From contig CAWFHK010000001.1 in the NCBI GenBank assembly GCA_963815655.1, positions 930,001-994,000 of the forward strand: DNA of 64,000 nt, written 5' to 3'. The position numbers were made by a program, and so were the translations under genes. The notes under the pieces were generated by a model, which was not told where the DNA came from, searched no databases, and saw only the letters and a program-made list of their open reading frames with translations. This DNA is from JAWOLE01 sp963815655. GTDB lineage: Bacteria > Acidobacteriota > Thermoanaerobaculia > UBA5066 > Gp7-AA6. Shown one piece after another: positions 25,438-33,119 of the stretch. Within the stretch, counting starts at the first letter, position 1; every line of letters starts with the position of its first letter.

Positions 25438-25508
25438 TGGTTTCAGGTTTCAAGTTTCAGGTTTCAAGTGTCGGGAAGGAGATCGAACCGCCTCCTGAAA
25501 CCTGGAAC
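25438..25508. repeat. Period-7 inverted repeat array R8 (TTTCAGG/TTTCAAG family)
   Basis: The left arm, 25438-25471, has about five TTTCARG units. The right arm, 25493-25508, is shorter and complementary. It fills the gap between two minus-strand genes and ends at the stop of the ParB-like gene. Confidence 0.85.
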
Positions 25509-26444
25509 TCACTCTTCGGGCGGCCCGCCGGTTCTGGCGAGCTGGTCCGCCTTGACCGATTCCGGCTTGAACTTCCTGGCCGAAGCGAGCATCTTCTCGA
25601 TCGTCGGTTCGAAGGAGGCCTTCGCCCCCTTCTGGAAGCGGAGGGGGTTGATCCGCGCCACGACGAACGCCCGCAGGTAGGGACTCTGGAAACCCTTCGC
25701 CTGGAGCCCCTGGATCGCCGCGGAGACGGCCTCCTCGAGCTCGATCACGGCGGCGGCGCGCTTCTCGCGCTTCTCCAGCGCCTTCGGGAGCTTCTCCTCG
25801 AAGAACTCGTCCACGCGCTTCAAGACGGGATGGTAGGCGCCGCCGGGGAAGCGGCCATTCTTCTCGTATGCGACCCCGAGCGTCAGGAGAGCCGCCTCTT
25901 CGAAATCGAGCGCGTAGTCCTTCTCGGGCAGGGGCGCGTGGAGCGCGAGGTCGCGCGCCATTCGGATGACTTCGAGAGCCCTCTCGCGCAGGTTGTGCGC
26001 CTTCTCCGTGTTCAGGGCCAGGATCTTGTACGCGATCTCGGCCTCGGGGAGGACGAGCGCCACGATCGATCGCGCGCCGAGCCTGCGCATCGCCGAGAGT
26101 CGGTGATGGCCGTTGGGCGTCCAGTAGCCCCCCTCCTTGGCCCGCACCGCGATGATCGGGTCGAGAAACCGGCCGAGGCCGTCGATCACGTTGGTCAGGC
26201 GCTTGGCGTGCGCCTCGGACAGGTCGCGCTGGAAGGGGGTCGGCGCGACGCGGTCCAGCGGAAGGGCCGCGAGGAGCTGCCAGTGGCCGCCGAGCGGATC
26301 GCGGAAGGCGCTCAGGACGGATCCGCCGTCCTTCTCGATCTCCCTCCGCAGCGGCTCGAGGGACTCGGGAGGCGCGGTCCCGCCGAGCTCCGTTGCCGTG
26401 AGGCCTCGCGAGGCTTCTTTCGCTTTCTTCCGGCGCGGCGGCAT
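25509..26444 (-). CDS. Orphan ParB/Srx-fold nuclease-like protein
   Basis: 311 residues from ATG 26444, which opens with a basic stretch MPPRRKKAKEASRG; the frame upstream is a low-complexity shadow. The core (about 60-150) has the ParB N-terminal pattern: LPLDRVAPTPFQRDLS, RLTNVIDGLGRFLDPIIAVR, and GYWTPNGHHRLSAMRRLG in place of the GERRxRA box. The remainder is helical, with no helix-turn-helix I can recognise. No ParA is adjacent, and a true parA-parB pair lies near 47 kb. It is therefore probably a ParB-fold regulator with another role, possibly binding or hydrolysing a nucleotide. Confidence 0.75.
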   Translation of the reverse strand: MPPRRKKAKEASRGLTATELGGTAPPESLEPLRREIEKDGGSVLSAFRDPLGGHWQLLAALPLDRVAPTPFQRDLSEAHAKRLTNVIDGLGRFLDPIIAVRAKEGGYWTPNGHHRLSAMRRLGARSIVALVLPEAEIAYKILALNTEKAHNLRERALEVIRMARDLALHAPLPEKDYALDFEEAALLTLGVAYEKNGRFPGGAYHPVLKRVDEFFEEKLPKALEKREKRAAAVIELEEAVSAAIQGLQAKGFQSPYLRAFVVARINPLRFQKGAKASFEPTIEKMLASARKFKPESVKADQLARTGGPPEE

Positions 26445-26597
26445 CGTCGTCTGTCGTCGCGGCCATAGTGTCACGGCCGAGGGAAGCGGGGAAGCCGCGA
26501 TGGCGCAAGCCGTGCGACTCCTGCTGTGCGACGCACAACCTGGCCGAGGGAGCCGGGGCGGCCGGCCTCGCCGGGCCGCAACCACGTCTGGCCCGGC

Positions 26598-28454
26598 TCA
26601 CCCGAGAGTCAGGACGACAAGGGTTCGATCGTCTGCGGGAGGGGTGCCCCGGGTGTGCGCCGCGACGGCGGCGAGGATCGCGTCCCGAAGACGCGCCGCG
26701 TCGGCGGAGGCCTCGGATCGCAGGAGCGCCTCCAGCCTCTCGAAGCCGAAGGGCTCGCCTTCCGGGCTGGCCGCCTCGACGAACCCGTCCGTGATCAAGA
26801 GCAGACGGTCGCCGGGTTCGAAGGGAAACGCCCGGGTGGGGAAGTCGGAGCGCTCCGAGACGCCGAGCGGGAAGGAGGGGAGCGAGAGGCTCTGGAGACC
26901 GGCGGCCGAGAGCCGGTAGGGCGCGAGCTGCCCCGCGTTGGTCAGCTCTCCGCGCCGGGACGCGGGCTCGTAGGCGAGGAGCGCCAGCGTCATGTAGTTG
27001 CGCGAGTCGGTCGAGCGGTGAATGAGGTCGTTCAAGCGCGTGAAGAGCGCCGTGCCGGCCAGACCCGATTCGACGAGCGTGGACAGGCCCGCCTTGGCCA
27101 TGGCGACGAGAAGGCCCGTCGGAAGGCCGTGCCCCGAGACGTCTCCGACGGCGACGGCCGATCTCCCGTCGGGCATCGTGAAGTAGTCGTAGTAGTCCCC
27201 GCCGAGCGCCGCCAGCGGCTGGAACTCCGCGAGGACGGAAAACCCGGGCAGCTCGGCCTCGGTCGGCGGGAGGAGCTTCTGCTGGATCGTGCGGGCGACG
27301 GCGATCTCTCCCTCCAGACGCTCCTTCTCGGCGGTCTCGATCAGGAGGCCTTCGATCGAAGCGGCCATGCCGTCGAAGGAGCGGGCCAGGTCTCCGATCT
27401 GATCGCGGGACCGGGACTGGACGCGCACGGAGAAATCGCCGCGGGAGATGGCCTGGCTCGCCCGCGTGAGCCGGTTGACGCTGCGAGCGATCGACCCGAC
27501 CAGACCGAAGGCGATCGTGAGGGCGACGAGATAGACGAGGAGGAGGATCACGGAGAGGCCCATCAGGACCGCGCGAAAGACGTTGGCGAGGCGGGGGACG
27601 CCCTGCTTGAAGAGCTGCGCGAAGAGCAGCCGCGGGGACGCGGTCGCCAGGTAGAGAACCGCGTTGCGCTCGCTCGCTTCCCGGCCGATCTCCGCGACCG
27701 CGGATTCGAGATAGATGGCGCCGATCCACTCGTTGTCGAGAACGCCTGTCCCGCCCGCGGGCCTCGCCGCGGGACGGACGAATCCCTCCTTGCGGGTTGA
27801 CCGCTTGCCGTCGAAACTGAACCCCTGCCCGCGCGTCCTCGCATTTCCAGCCTCGACGCGAACCGCGTAGCCGGTGCGATCCGCGAGCTGCTGGAGCCAC
27901 GGCTTCGAGCGGTCGGTCAGATGCAGGAGGGCGAGACCGTCCGCCGCCGGCGCCGCGATCCAGACGTCGTTGCCGGAGATGATCGGCTTGGGCGAATCGA
28001 CATCGGCGGCCCACAGGGCCTTGTCGCCCGGAGTCAGCCACGGGACCTCCGAGGAAACGACGTGGCCGTCCGCGACATGGACGCGGGGGAGGGGGACTCT
28101 CCGGGCGATCTCCTGCTCGGCGATCACGGACAGCTCCCGCCGGACCCGAGTCGCGATGAACTGGTTGGCCGTCACGTAGGCGAGGCAGAAGAAGAGCATC
28201 GCCAGAAGGGGGATCGGCACGATGCCGATCAGGAAATAGGAGAAGGCGAGCCTCAGCGTCAGGCCCCGGACGATCGCGCGGAACGCGGCGGCGATCCCGA
28301 AAGCGAGGAGGACGGCGGCGGAGCAGAGCGCGACGACCGTGGTCAGGACCCCGAGGCAGCCGAGGTCTCCCCGGACCGACCTGATGACGGCCGTGACGGC
28401 TACGGACACCGCGAAGACGAGAAGCCAGACCTTCGAGGATCTCTTCAGGGACAC
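26598..28454 (-). CDS. RsbU/SpoIIE-type PP2C phosphatase with HAMP domain
   Basis: About 618 residues from GTG 28454. Two transmembrane segments near the N-terminus, an extracytoplasmic sensor region (about 115-280), another membrane helix (LSVILLLVYLVALTIAFGLV) and a HAMP linker (SVNRLTRASQAISRGDFSV) lead to a PP2C/SpoIIE domain with QQKLLPP, GGDYYDYF and VAVGDVSGHGLPTGL (Asp metal ligands), ending DDRTLVVLTLG. Such proteins dephosphorylate anti-anti-sigma factors in partner-switching systems. I reject the ATG at 28514 because it overlaps the promoter of the divergent gene. Confidence 0.9.
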   Translation of the reverse strand: MSLKRSSKVWLLVFAVSVAVTAVIRSVRGDLGCLGVLTTVVALCSAAVLLAFGIAAAFRAIVRGLTLRLAFSYFLIGIVPIPLLAMLFFCLAYVTANQFIATRVRRELSVIAEQEIARRVPLPRVHVADGHVVSSEVPWLTPGDKALWAADVDSPKPIISGNDVWIAAPAADGLALLHLTDRSKPWLQQLADRTGYAVRVEAGNARTRGQGFSFDGKRSTRKEGFVRPAARPAGGTGVLDNEWIGAIYLESAVAEIGREASERNAVLYLATASPRLLFAQLFKQGVPRLANVFRAVLMGLSVILLLVYLVALTIAFGLVGSIARSVNRLTRASQAISRGDFSVRVQSRSRDQIGDLARSFDGMAASIEGLLIETAEKERLEGEIAVARTIQQKLLPPTEAELPGFSVLAEFQPLAALGGDYYDYFTMPDGRSAVAVGDVSGHGLPTGLLVAMAKAGLSTLVESGLAGTALFTRLNDLIHRSTDSRNYMTLALLAYEPASRRGELTNAGQLAPYRLSAAGLQSLSLPSFPLGVSERSDFPTRAFPFEPGDRLLLITDGFVEAASPEGEPFGFERLEALLRSEASADAARLRDAILAAVAAHTRGTPPADDRTLVVLTLG

Positions 28455-28508
28455 GGCGCGCAAGACGATAGCATCGGCGCGGGGGAGGCGGACGCGACTC
28501 CCGTTCGC

Positions 28509-28514
28509 ATACAA
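28509..28514 (+). promoter_or_regulatory. -10 box (TACAAT) for the 28526 gene and guaA
   Basis: TACAAT is followed by 11 nt and the GTG at 28526; no Shine-Dalgarno motif is seen between them. The 5' leader would be very short or absent. Confidence 0.45.
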
Positions 28515-28525
28515 TCGCGGCGGAC

Positions 28526-29035
28526 GTGACGTTTTTGCGACAGGCGGCTCTGCTGCTCCCCTCCGCGTTCCTCCTGGGGGTTCTCCTCTTCCTGCTGACT
28601 CACCCGCACGACGACCCCGGCTTCGCCAACTACCCCTTCTTCGAGCAATGGTCGGGCGGGAAGCTCGCCGCGGGGTCGCCCGAGGTCCGATTCGTCGAGC
28701 AATCGCTCCTCTTCTTCCTCCCGGCCTACGGCGTCGGTCTTCTCTTCATCTTCGCCATCTCCCTGGCCGAGAAGGCCCTCTTCGGCCCGCGCGAGCCCGG
28801 CCGTCGGTCGGGATTCGGAAGGGTCTTCGGACCGGCCTTCGCACTGCTCTTTCTGGCCGCGAGCGCGCTTCTCGTCGTCGCGGGAGAGCGCCTCGCGGGC
28901 CGGGTCGCGCCGGGGGCGCTTGTGGCTCCCGTTCTCGTCGGCCTCGCGCCGTTTCTCGCCGCGGCGACCGCCGTGGTGCCGGCGGCCCTCCTGGCCGCTC
29001 CGCTGGCGGCCGTTCGAAAGCGGAGCGGCGCGTGA
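28526..29035 (+). CDS. Small polytopic membrane protein, unknown function
   Basis: 169 residues with four predicted transmembrane helices (about 8-25, 62-85, 100-120 and 130-155) separated by short loops; the loop after helix 1 contains HPHDDPGFANYPFFEQWSGG. I do not recognise a family. GTG start, close to a TACAAT box. Its stop overlaps the GTG of guaA by 4 bp (GTGA), so the two are co-transcribed, although no functional link is evident. Confidence 0.65.
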   Translation: MTFLRQAALLLPSAFLLGVLLFLLTHPHDDPGFANYPFFEQWSGGKLAAGSPEVRFVEQSLLFFLPAYGVGLLFIFAISLAEKALFGPREPGRRSGFGRVFGPAFALLFLAASALLVVAGERLAGRVAPGALVAPVLVGLAPFLAAATAVVPAALLAAPLAAVRKRSGA

Positions 29036-30573
29036 GCACAGGTTCGAACTGTGTCGTCGTTCTCGATTTCGGGTCGCAGTACACGCAGTTGATCGCACGC
29101 CGGATCCGGGAGGCGCGCGTCTTCTCGATCGTCCTCCCCCCCTCCGCTTCGCCGGAGGAGATCCGGAAATGGAATCCCGCGGGAATCATTCTGTCGGGAG
29201 GACCGCAGAGCGTTTACGAGGAGGGCGCGCCGCGGCCCGCGGCGGACCCCTTCAGCTTCGGCGTGCCCGTGCTCGGCGTCTGCTACGGGATGCAGTGGAT
29301 GGCCCGCGCGGCCGGCGGCGAGGTGGCCGGCGGGAAGGGGCGGGAGTACGGGCGCGCGGTCGCGAACCTCTCGGGCGACTCGCGGCTCTTCGCCGGGCTC
29401 GAGGAGCAGCAGACCGTCTGGATGAGCCACGGCGACACGATCGTGTCGCCGCCGGCCGGATTCCGCGTGACCGGCGAAACTCCGGAGAGCCCGATCGCGG
29501 CCTTCGAGGACGCGGCGCGGGGCCTCTACGGCGTCTGCTTCCATCCGGAGGTCCGGCACACCGAGCACGGCTCCGAGATCCTCCAGAACTTCCTCTTCCG
29601 CGTGTGCGGCGTGGCGCCGGAATGGACGATGGACTCCTTCCGCCGGGACAAGGTCGAGGCCATCCGCAGCCAGGCCCCCTCGGGAGCCGTCATCTGCGCC
29701 CTCTCCGGCGGCGTGGATTCCTCCGTCACGGCGCTCCTCCTGCGGGAGGCGCTCGGCGAGCGTCTCCATCCGGTGCTCGTGGATCACGGCCTTCTGCGCG
29801 CCCACGAGCGCCTCCAGGTCGAAGAAGCCTTCCGGCGGTTCGGCCTCGCGATCCGTTCGGTGGACGCGTCCGACCTGTTCCTCGCGCGGCTTTCGGGAGT
29901 CGTGGACCCGGAGGAGAAGCGCCGGATCATCGGCCGGAGTTTCATCGAGGTCTTCGAGTGGGAGGCAAAGAGCATCCCGGACGCACGCTACCTTGCGCAG
30001 GGGACGCTCTATCCCGACGTCATCGAGTCGGTCTCGATCAAGGGGCCCTCGCAGGTCATCAAGACGCATCACAACGTCGGAGGCCTGCCGGAGAAGCTCG
30101 GGCTCGAACTGATCGAGCCGCTGCGCGAGCTCTTCAAGGACGAGGTGCGCCTGCTCGGAGCCGAGCTCGGCCTGCCCCGGGAATTCCTGTCGCGCCACCC
30201 GTTCCCGGGGCCGGGTCTTGCGGTGAGGATTCCCGGAGAAGTCACGCGGGAGAAAGTCGAGATCCTCCAGCGCGCCGACGAGATCGTCCTCGAGGAGATC
30301 CGCGCCGCGGGCCTGTACGACGCCATCTCGCAGGCCTTCGCCGTCCTGCTCCCCGTGCGCTCCGTCGGCGTCATGGGAGACAACCGCACGCACGAGTTCG
30401 TCCTCGCCGTGCGGGCCGTCCAGACCACCGACTTCATGACCGCCGACTGGTTCCGCATGCCCCACGAGGTCCTGGATGTGATCGCCCGCCGGGTCGTGCA
30501 GGGCGTCCGCGGCGTCAACCGCGTCGTCTACGACGTCACGAGCAAGCCCCCCGCCACGATCGAGTGGGAGTGA
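29032..30573 (+). CDS. guaA: GMP synthase (glutamine-hydrolysing)
   Basis: 513 residues. The N-terminal class-I glutamine amidotransferase domain begins LDFGSQYTQLIARRIRE and has the nucleophile Cys in GVCYGMQWMA near residue 85 and the His/Glu pair in CFHPEVRHTEHG near 168. The ATP-pyrophosphatase domain has the P-loop ALSGGVDSSV near 223, and the C-terminal dimerisation domain ends with the conserved KPPATIEWE. It converts XMP to GMP with glutamine and ATP. The GTG start overlaps the membrane-protein stop; the gene ends 12 bp from a convergent gene. Confidence 0.97.
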   Translation: MSTGSNCVVVLDFGSQYTQLIARRIREARVFSIVLPPSASPEEIRKWNPAGIILSGGPQSVYEEGAPRPAADPFSFGVPVLGVCYGMQWMARAAGGEVAGGKGREYGRAVANLSGDSRLFAGLEEQQTVWMSHGDTIVSPPAGFRVTGETPESPIAAFEDAARGLYGVCFHPEVRHTEHGSEILQNFLFRVCGVAPEWTMDSFRRDKVEAIRSQAPSGAVICALSGGVDSSVTALLLREALGERLHPVLVDHGLLRAHERLQVEEAFRRFGLAIRSVDASDLFLARLSGVVDPEEKRRIIGRSFIEVFEWEAKSIPDARYLAQGTLYPDVIESVSIKGPSQVIKTHHNVGGLPEKLGLELIEPLRELFKDEVRLLGAELGLPREFLSRHPFPGPGLAVRIPGEVTREKVEILQRADEIVLEEIRAAGLYDAISQAFAVLLPVRSVGVMGDNRTHEFVLAVRAVQTTDFMTADWFRMPHEVLDVIARRVVQGVRGVNRVVYDVTSKPPATIEWE

Positions 30574-30585
30574 CTTCAGCTCCGT

Positions 30586-31659
30586 TCAAAGCGCGTTGAG
30601 GCACGACCCGATCGCGTCGAGACCGCGGCGGAGGTCCCCGCCGGCACCGCCCAGGGAGACTCGGAAATGGGCGGGGGAGTCGAAGAAGCGGCCGGGCGCG
30701 ACGGCGACGCCGTGGACCTCGAGGAGGCGACGGATGAACGGCTCCGCGTCGCGTCCGTCTCGAAACCGGGGGAAGGCAACGGTCGCGCGGGACGGGACGC
30801 ACTCGAGCTCCGGACGGCCGGCGAGGAAATCCGAGACGAGCGCGGAGTTGGGCTCGACGAGTGCCCGTGCCCGCGCCGCCAGGCGCTCGAAGTTCTGAAA
30901 CGCGAGGACCGAGAGGCGGTCCGCGGGGATCGGCCCCCAGACGTCAACGACGTCTCTCGCGCGGCGGACGCGGTCGGCGATCTCCGGGGAGGCCAGGATC
31001 CATCCGCATCGGAGCGAGGCGAGACCCCACGATTTGGTCAGGCTGTTGGACGAGAGGAGGGCGGGCGAGAGGGTTGCGGCCGGTGGATGCTTTTCGCCGA
31101 AGGCCGCGTCCAGATAGACCTCGTCCACGAGGACGTGGATGCCGGCCTTCTCGGCGATGCGGCCCAGGGCTTCGAGCGACTCGCGCGAGGCGAGGACGCC
31201 GGAGGGATTGTGCGGGCTCGAGAGAATGACGAGGCGCGTCCCGGCGCCCAGAGCGGCGGCGATGCGCTCCGGATCGACGGCATACCCCTCCTCGAAGCGC
31301 CTTTCGAAGGAGCGCACGCTCGCTCCGAGCATCCGCGCCGCGGCGGCGAGGGGATCGTAGGCGGGATGCTCCATGAGGACCTCGTCGCCGGTCTCGAGGA
31401 GCGCCGCGCAGGCGAGGAAGTTCGCGCCGGAGCACCCTCCGGCCGTCGCGACCCGGGCCGGCGTGACTCCGTAACGGCGCGCGATCGCCTCGACGAGCGG
31501 CGCGTAGCCGTCGGGGCTCTCGCCGGCGATGTCCAGGGCCTCGCGGGCCCCGGGGAGATCCTCGAGCGTGCAGGGGAGGAGGTTCGATCCGGCGAGGTCC
31601 ACCTCGGGGCGCGGGCGGTGGCGGGCCCATTCCATGTAGGGGGCGCGGGATACGGTCAT
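30586..31659 (-). CDS. Class I/II pyridoxal-phosphate aminotransferase
   Basis: 357 residues of fold-type I. SSPHNPSG near residue 150 is the Asn-Pro motif contacting PLP, DEVYLD near 182 has the Asp/Tyr pair, and the PLP lysine is in SNSLTKSWGLASLRCGW near 212. It is somewhat shorter than typical aspartate aminotransferases (about 390). The substrate is not readable from sequence. The amino-acid permease directly upstream on the same strand suggests a shared role in amino-acid use. Confidence 0.88.
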   Translation of the reverse strand: MTVSRAPYMEWARHRPRPEVDLAGSNLLPCTLEDLPGAREALDIAGESPDGYAPLVEAIARRYGVTPARVATAGGCSGANFLACAALLETGDEVLMEHPAYDPLAAAARMLGASVRSFERRFEEGYAVDPERIAAALGAGTRLVILSSPHNPSGVLASRESLEALGRIAEKAGIHVLVDEVYLDAAFGEKHPPAATLSPALLSSNSLTKSWGLASLRCGWILASPEIADRVRRARDVVDVWGPIPADRLSVLAFQNFERLAARARALVEPNSALVSDFLAGRPELECVPSRATVAFPRFRDGRDAEPFIRRLLEVHGVAVAPGRFFDSPAHFRVSLGGAGGDLRRGLDAIGSCLNAL

Positions 31660-31666
31660 GGCGCTC

Positions 31667-31694
31667 GGTTCTCAGCCATCAGCTGCCAGCCGCT
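31667..31694. repeat. Period-7 tandem array R9 (AGCTGCC family), single arm overlapping a gene end
   Basis: Four degenerate heptads (GGTTCTC, AGCCATC, then AGCTGCC and AGCCGCT). The array covers the last five codons and stop of the permease gene and ends just before the aminotransferase start. It resembles R14 in unit sequence but is far away. Confidence 0.65.
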
Positions 31695-33016
31695 TCCCGG
31701 GTTGCGCGGCGGCGCCGCGCGTAGAAGAGATAGACCGGCACTCCGGTCCCGAGCAGCGCCGTGCCGATCAGAGAACGCCTCGGATTGGAGGCGATGGCGC
31801 TCGCCACGGCGGCCACGCCCGTCACGACGAAGAAGGCCGGGAACCAGGGGTAGCCGGGAGTCTGGAAGGAGCCGGAGGGGCGAGCCCCGACCGGATAGCG
31901 CCGCCGGAAAAGGAAGATCGCCGCGACGGTGAGGGTAAAGAAGATCCAGTCGCCGAAGACGACGGAGTCCACCAGGTCCGCATACGTCCCCGTGAGCACG
32001 AGGACGACGCCCCAGCCGGCCTGCAGGACGATGGCGAGAGACGGAGTCTGAAACCGCGGGTGGAGACGTCCGAGCGCCGGGAAGAAGAGCCCGTCCGCTC
32101 CCATCGCGTAGTAGATCCGCGTCTGGGCGAGGAGCGTCAGGTCGAGGAACCCGAAGGCGGAGATCGTGATGGCGGCCGAGATCATCCGATCGGCGCCCGG
32201 GCCGAAGATCCGGCGCACGGCGTCCGCCGCCGGTGTCGTCGTCGCCGCGAGCCCCTCGCGCGTGAGCGCGGAGAGGTACACGGTATTGGCCAGCAGATAG
32301 ACGAGGATCACGATGAGCGTCCCGGCGACGAGCGCCCGGGGAAGTGTGCGGCGCGGCTCGCGCATTTCTTCGGCGATGATGTTGGCGCTCTGCCAGCCGC
32401 CGTACGTGAAGAGAATCGGAATCAGAGCGGCTCCGAAAGCGACGAGACCCGATCCCCCCGGGAACGCGGAGGCGGGGACGGGCGCGGCGCCCGCCCTTCG
32501 CGCGAGAAAGAGACCGCCGCCGATCAGGACGGCCAGCGCCGCGATCTTCGCGACCACCAGGACGTTCAGGAGCCGGCTCCCCGGCTTGACGCCAAGGTAG
32601 TTGACCGCCGCGACCAGCACGATCGCCGCGACCGCGAGCGGACCGGCAGCCGCCGGGCTGCCTCCGACGAAACGCAGCGTGTATTGGGAGAACGCGATCG
32701 CGACCGCCGCGAGCCCGCCCCCCTGGATCATGAGGAGAGAGGCCCAGCCGAAGAGGAACGCGACCCCCGGATGGTAGGCCTCGCGCAGATAGACATACTC
32801 CCCGCCCGCCTTCGGGAAGAGCGCGCCGAGCTCCGCGAACGCGAACGCTCCCGAAAGGGCAATCGCGCCGCCGACGACCCAGGCCGCGAGCACGAGCCCG
32901 CCCGACGAGAGTCTCTGCGCCACGATGTACGGGTTGATGAAGATCCCGCTCCCGATGATCCCGCCGACGACGACCATCGTCGCGTCGAAGGGTCCCAGCG
33001 CCCGGCGGAAGCTCAT
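31679..33016 (-). CDS. APC-superfamily amino-acid permease
   Basis: 445 residues with about twelve transmembrane helices. The first helix carries VVGGIIGSGIFINPYIVAQ, the unwound glycine-rich segment that binds the alpha-amino and carboxyl groups in APC transporters. FLFGWASLLMIQGGG and TYGGWQSANIIAEEM also match the family. It is LAT/YkbA-like in pattern (GAxFPKAGGEYVYLREAY). The transported amino acid cannot be assigned. The last codons overlap repeat R9 and the region upstream of the ATG is repeat R10. Confidence 0.9.
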   Translation of the reverse strand: MSFRRALGPFDATMVVVGGIIGSGIFINPYIVAQRLSSGGLVLAAWVVGGAIALSGAFAFAELGALFPKAGGEYVYLREAYHPGVAFLFGWASLLMIQGGGLAAVAIAFSQYTLRFVGGSPAAAGPLAVAAIVLVAAVNYLGVKPGSRLLNVLVVAKIAALAVLIGGGLFLARRAGAAPVPASAFPGGSGLVAFGAALIPILFTYGGWQSANIIAEEMREPRRTLPRALVAGTLIVILVYLLANTVYLSALTREGLAATTTPAADAVRRIFGPGADRMISAAITISAFGFLDLTLLAQTRIYYAMGADGLFFPALGRLHPRFQTPSLAIVLQAGWGVVLVLTGTYADLVDSVVFGDWIFFTLTVAAIFLFRRRYPVGARPSGSFQTPGYPWFPAFFVVTGVAAVASAIASNPRRSLIGTALLGTGVPVYLFYARRRRATREAAGS

Positions 33017-33024
33017 CCGGAGAA

Positions 33025-33108
33025 TCGTAAAGCGTAAGACACGAAACGTAAAACGCGGCCCGCTTTCCGGCGGCTTCGTTCTCCGTCTTACGCTTCACGT
33101 TTAACGCT
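33025..33108. repeat. Period-7 inverted repeat array R10 (ACGTAAA/GCGTAAG family)
   Basis: The left arm, 33025-33056, has four to five heptads of the type GCGTAAG and ACGTAAA; the right arm, 33074-33108, has complementary units such as TACGCTT and CACGTTT. The loop is a GC-rich 17 nt. It lies between divergent genes, and the right arm runs into the -10 box of dnaE. Confidence 0.85.
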
Positions 33109-33113
33109 ACAAT
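33108..33113 (+). promoter_or_regulatory. -10 box (TACAAT) for dnaE, leaderless spacing
   Basis: TACAAT is followed by six bases (CGGTCG) and the GTG start at 33120. Transcription would start at or next to the GTG. The box abuts the right arm of repeat R10. Confidence 0.5.
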
Positions 33114-33119
33114 CGGTCG

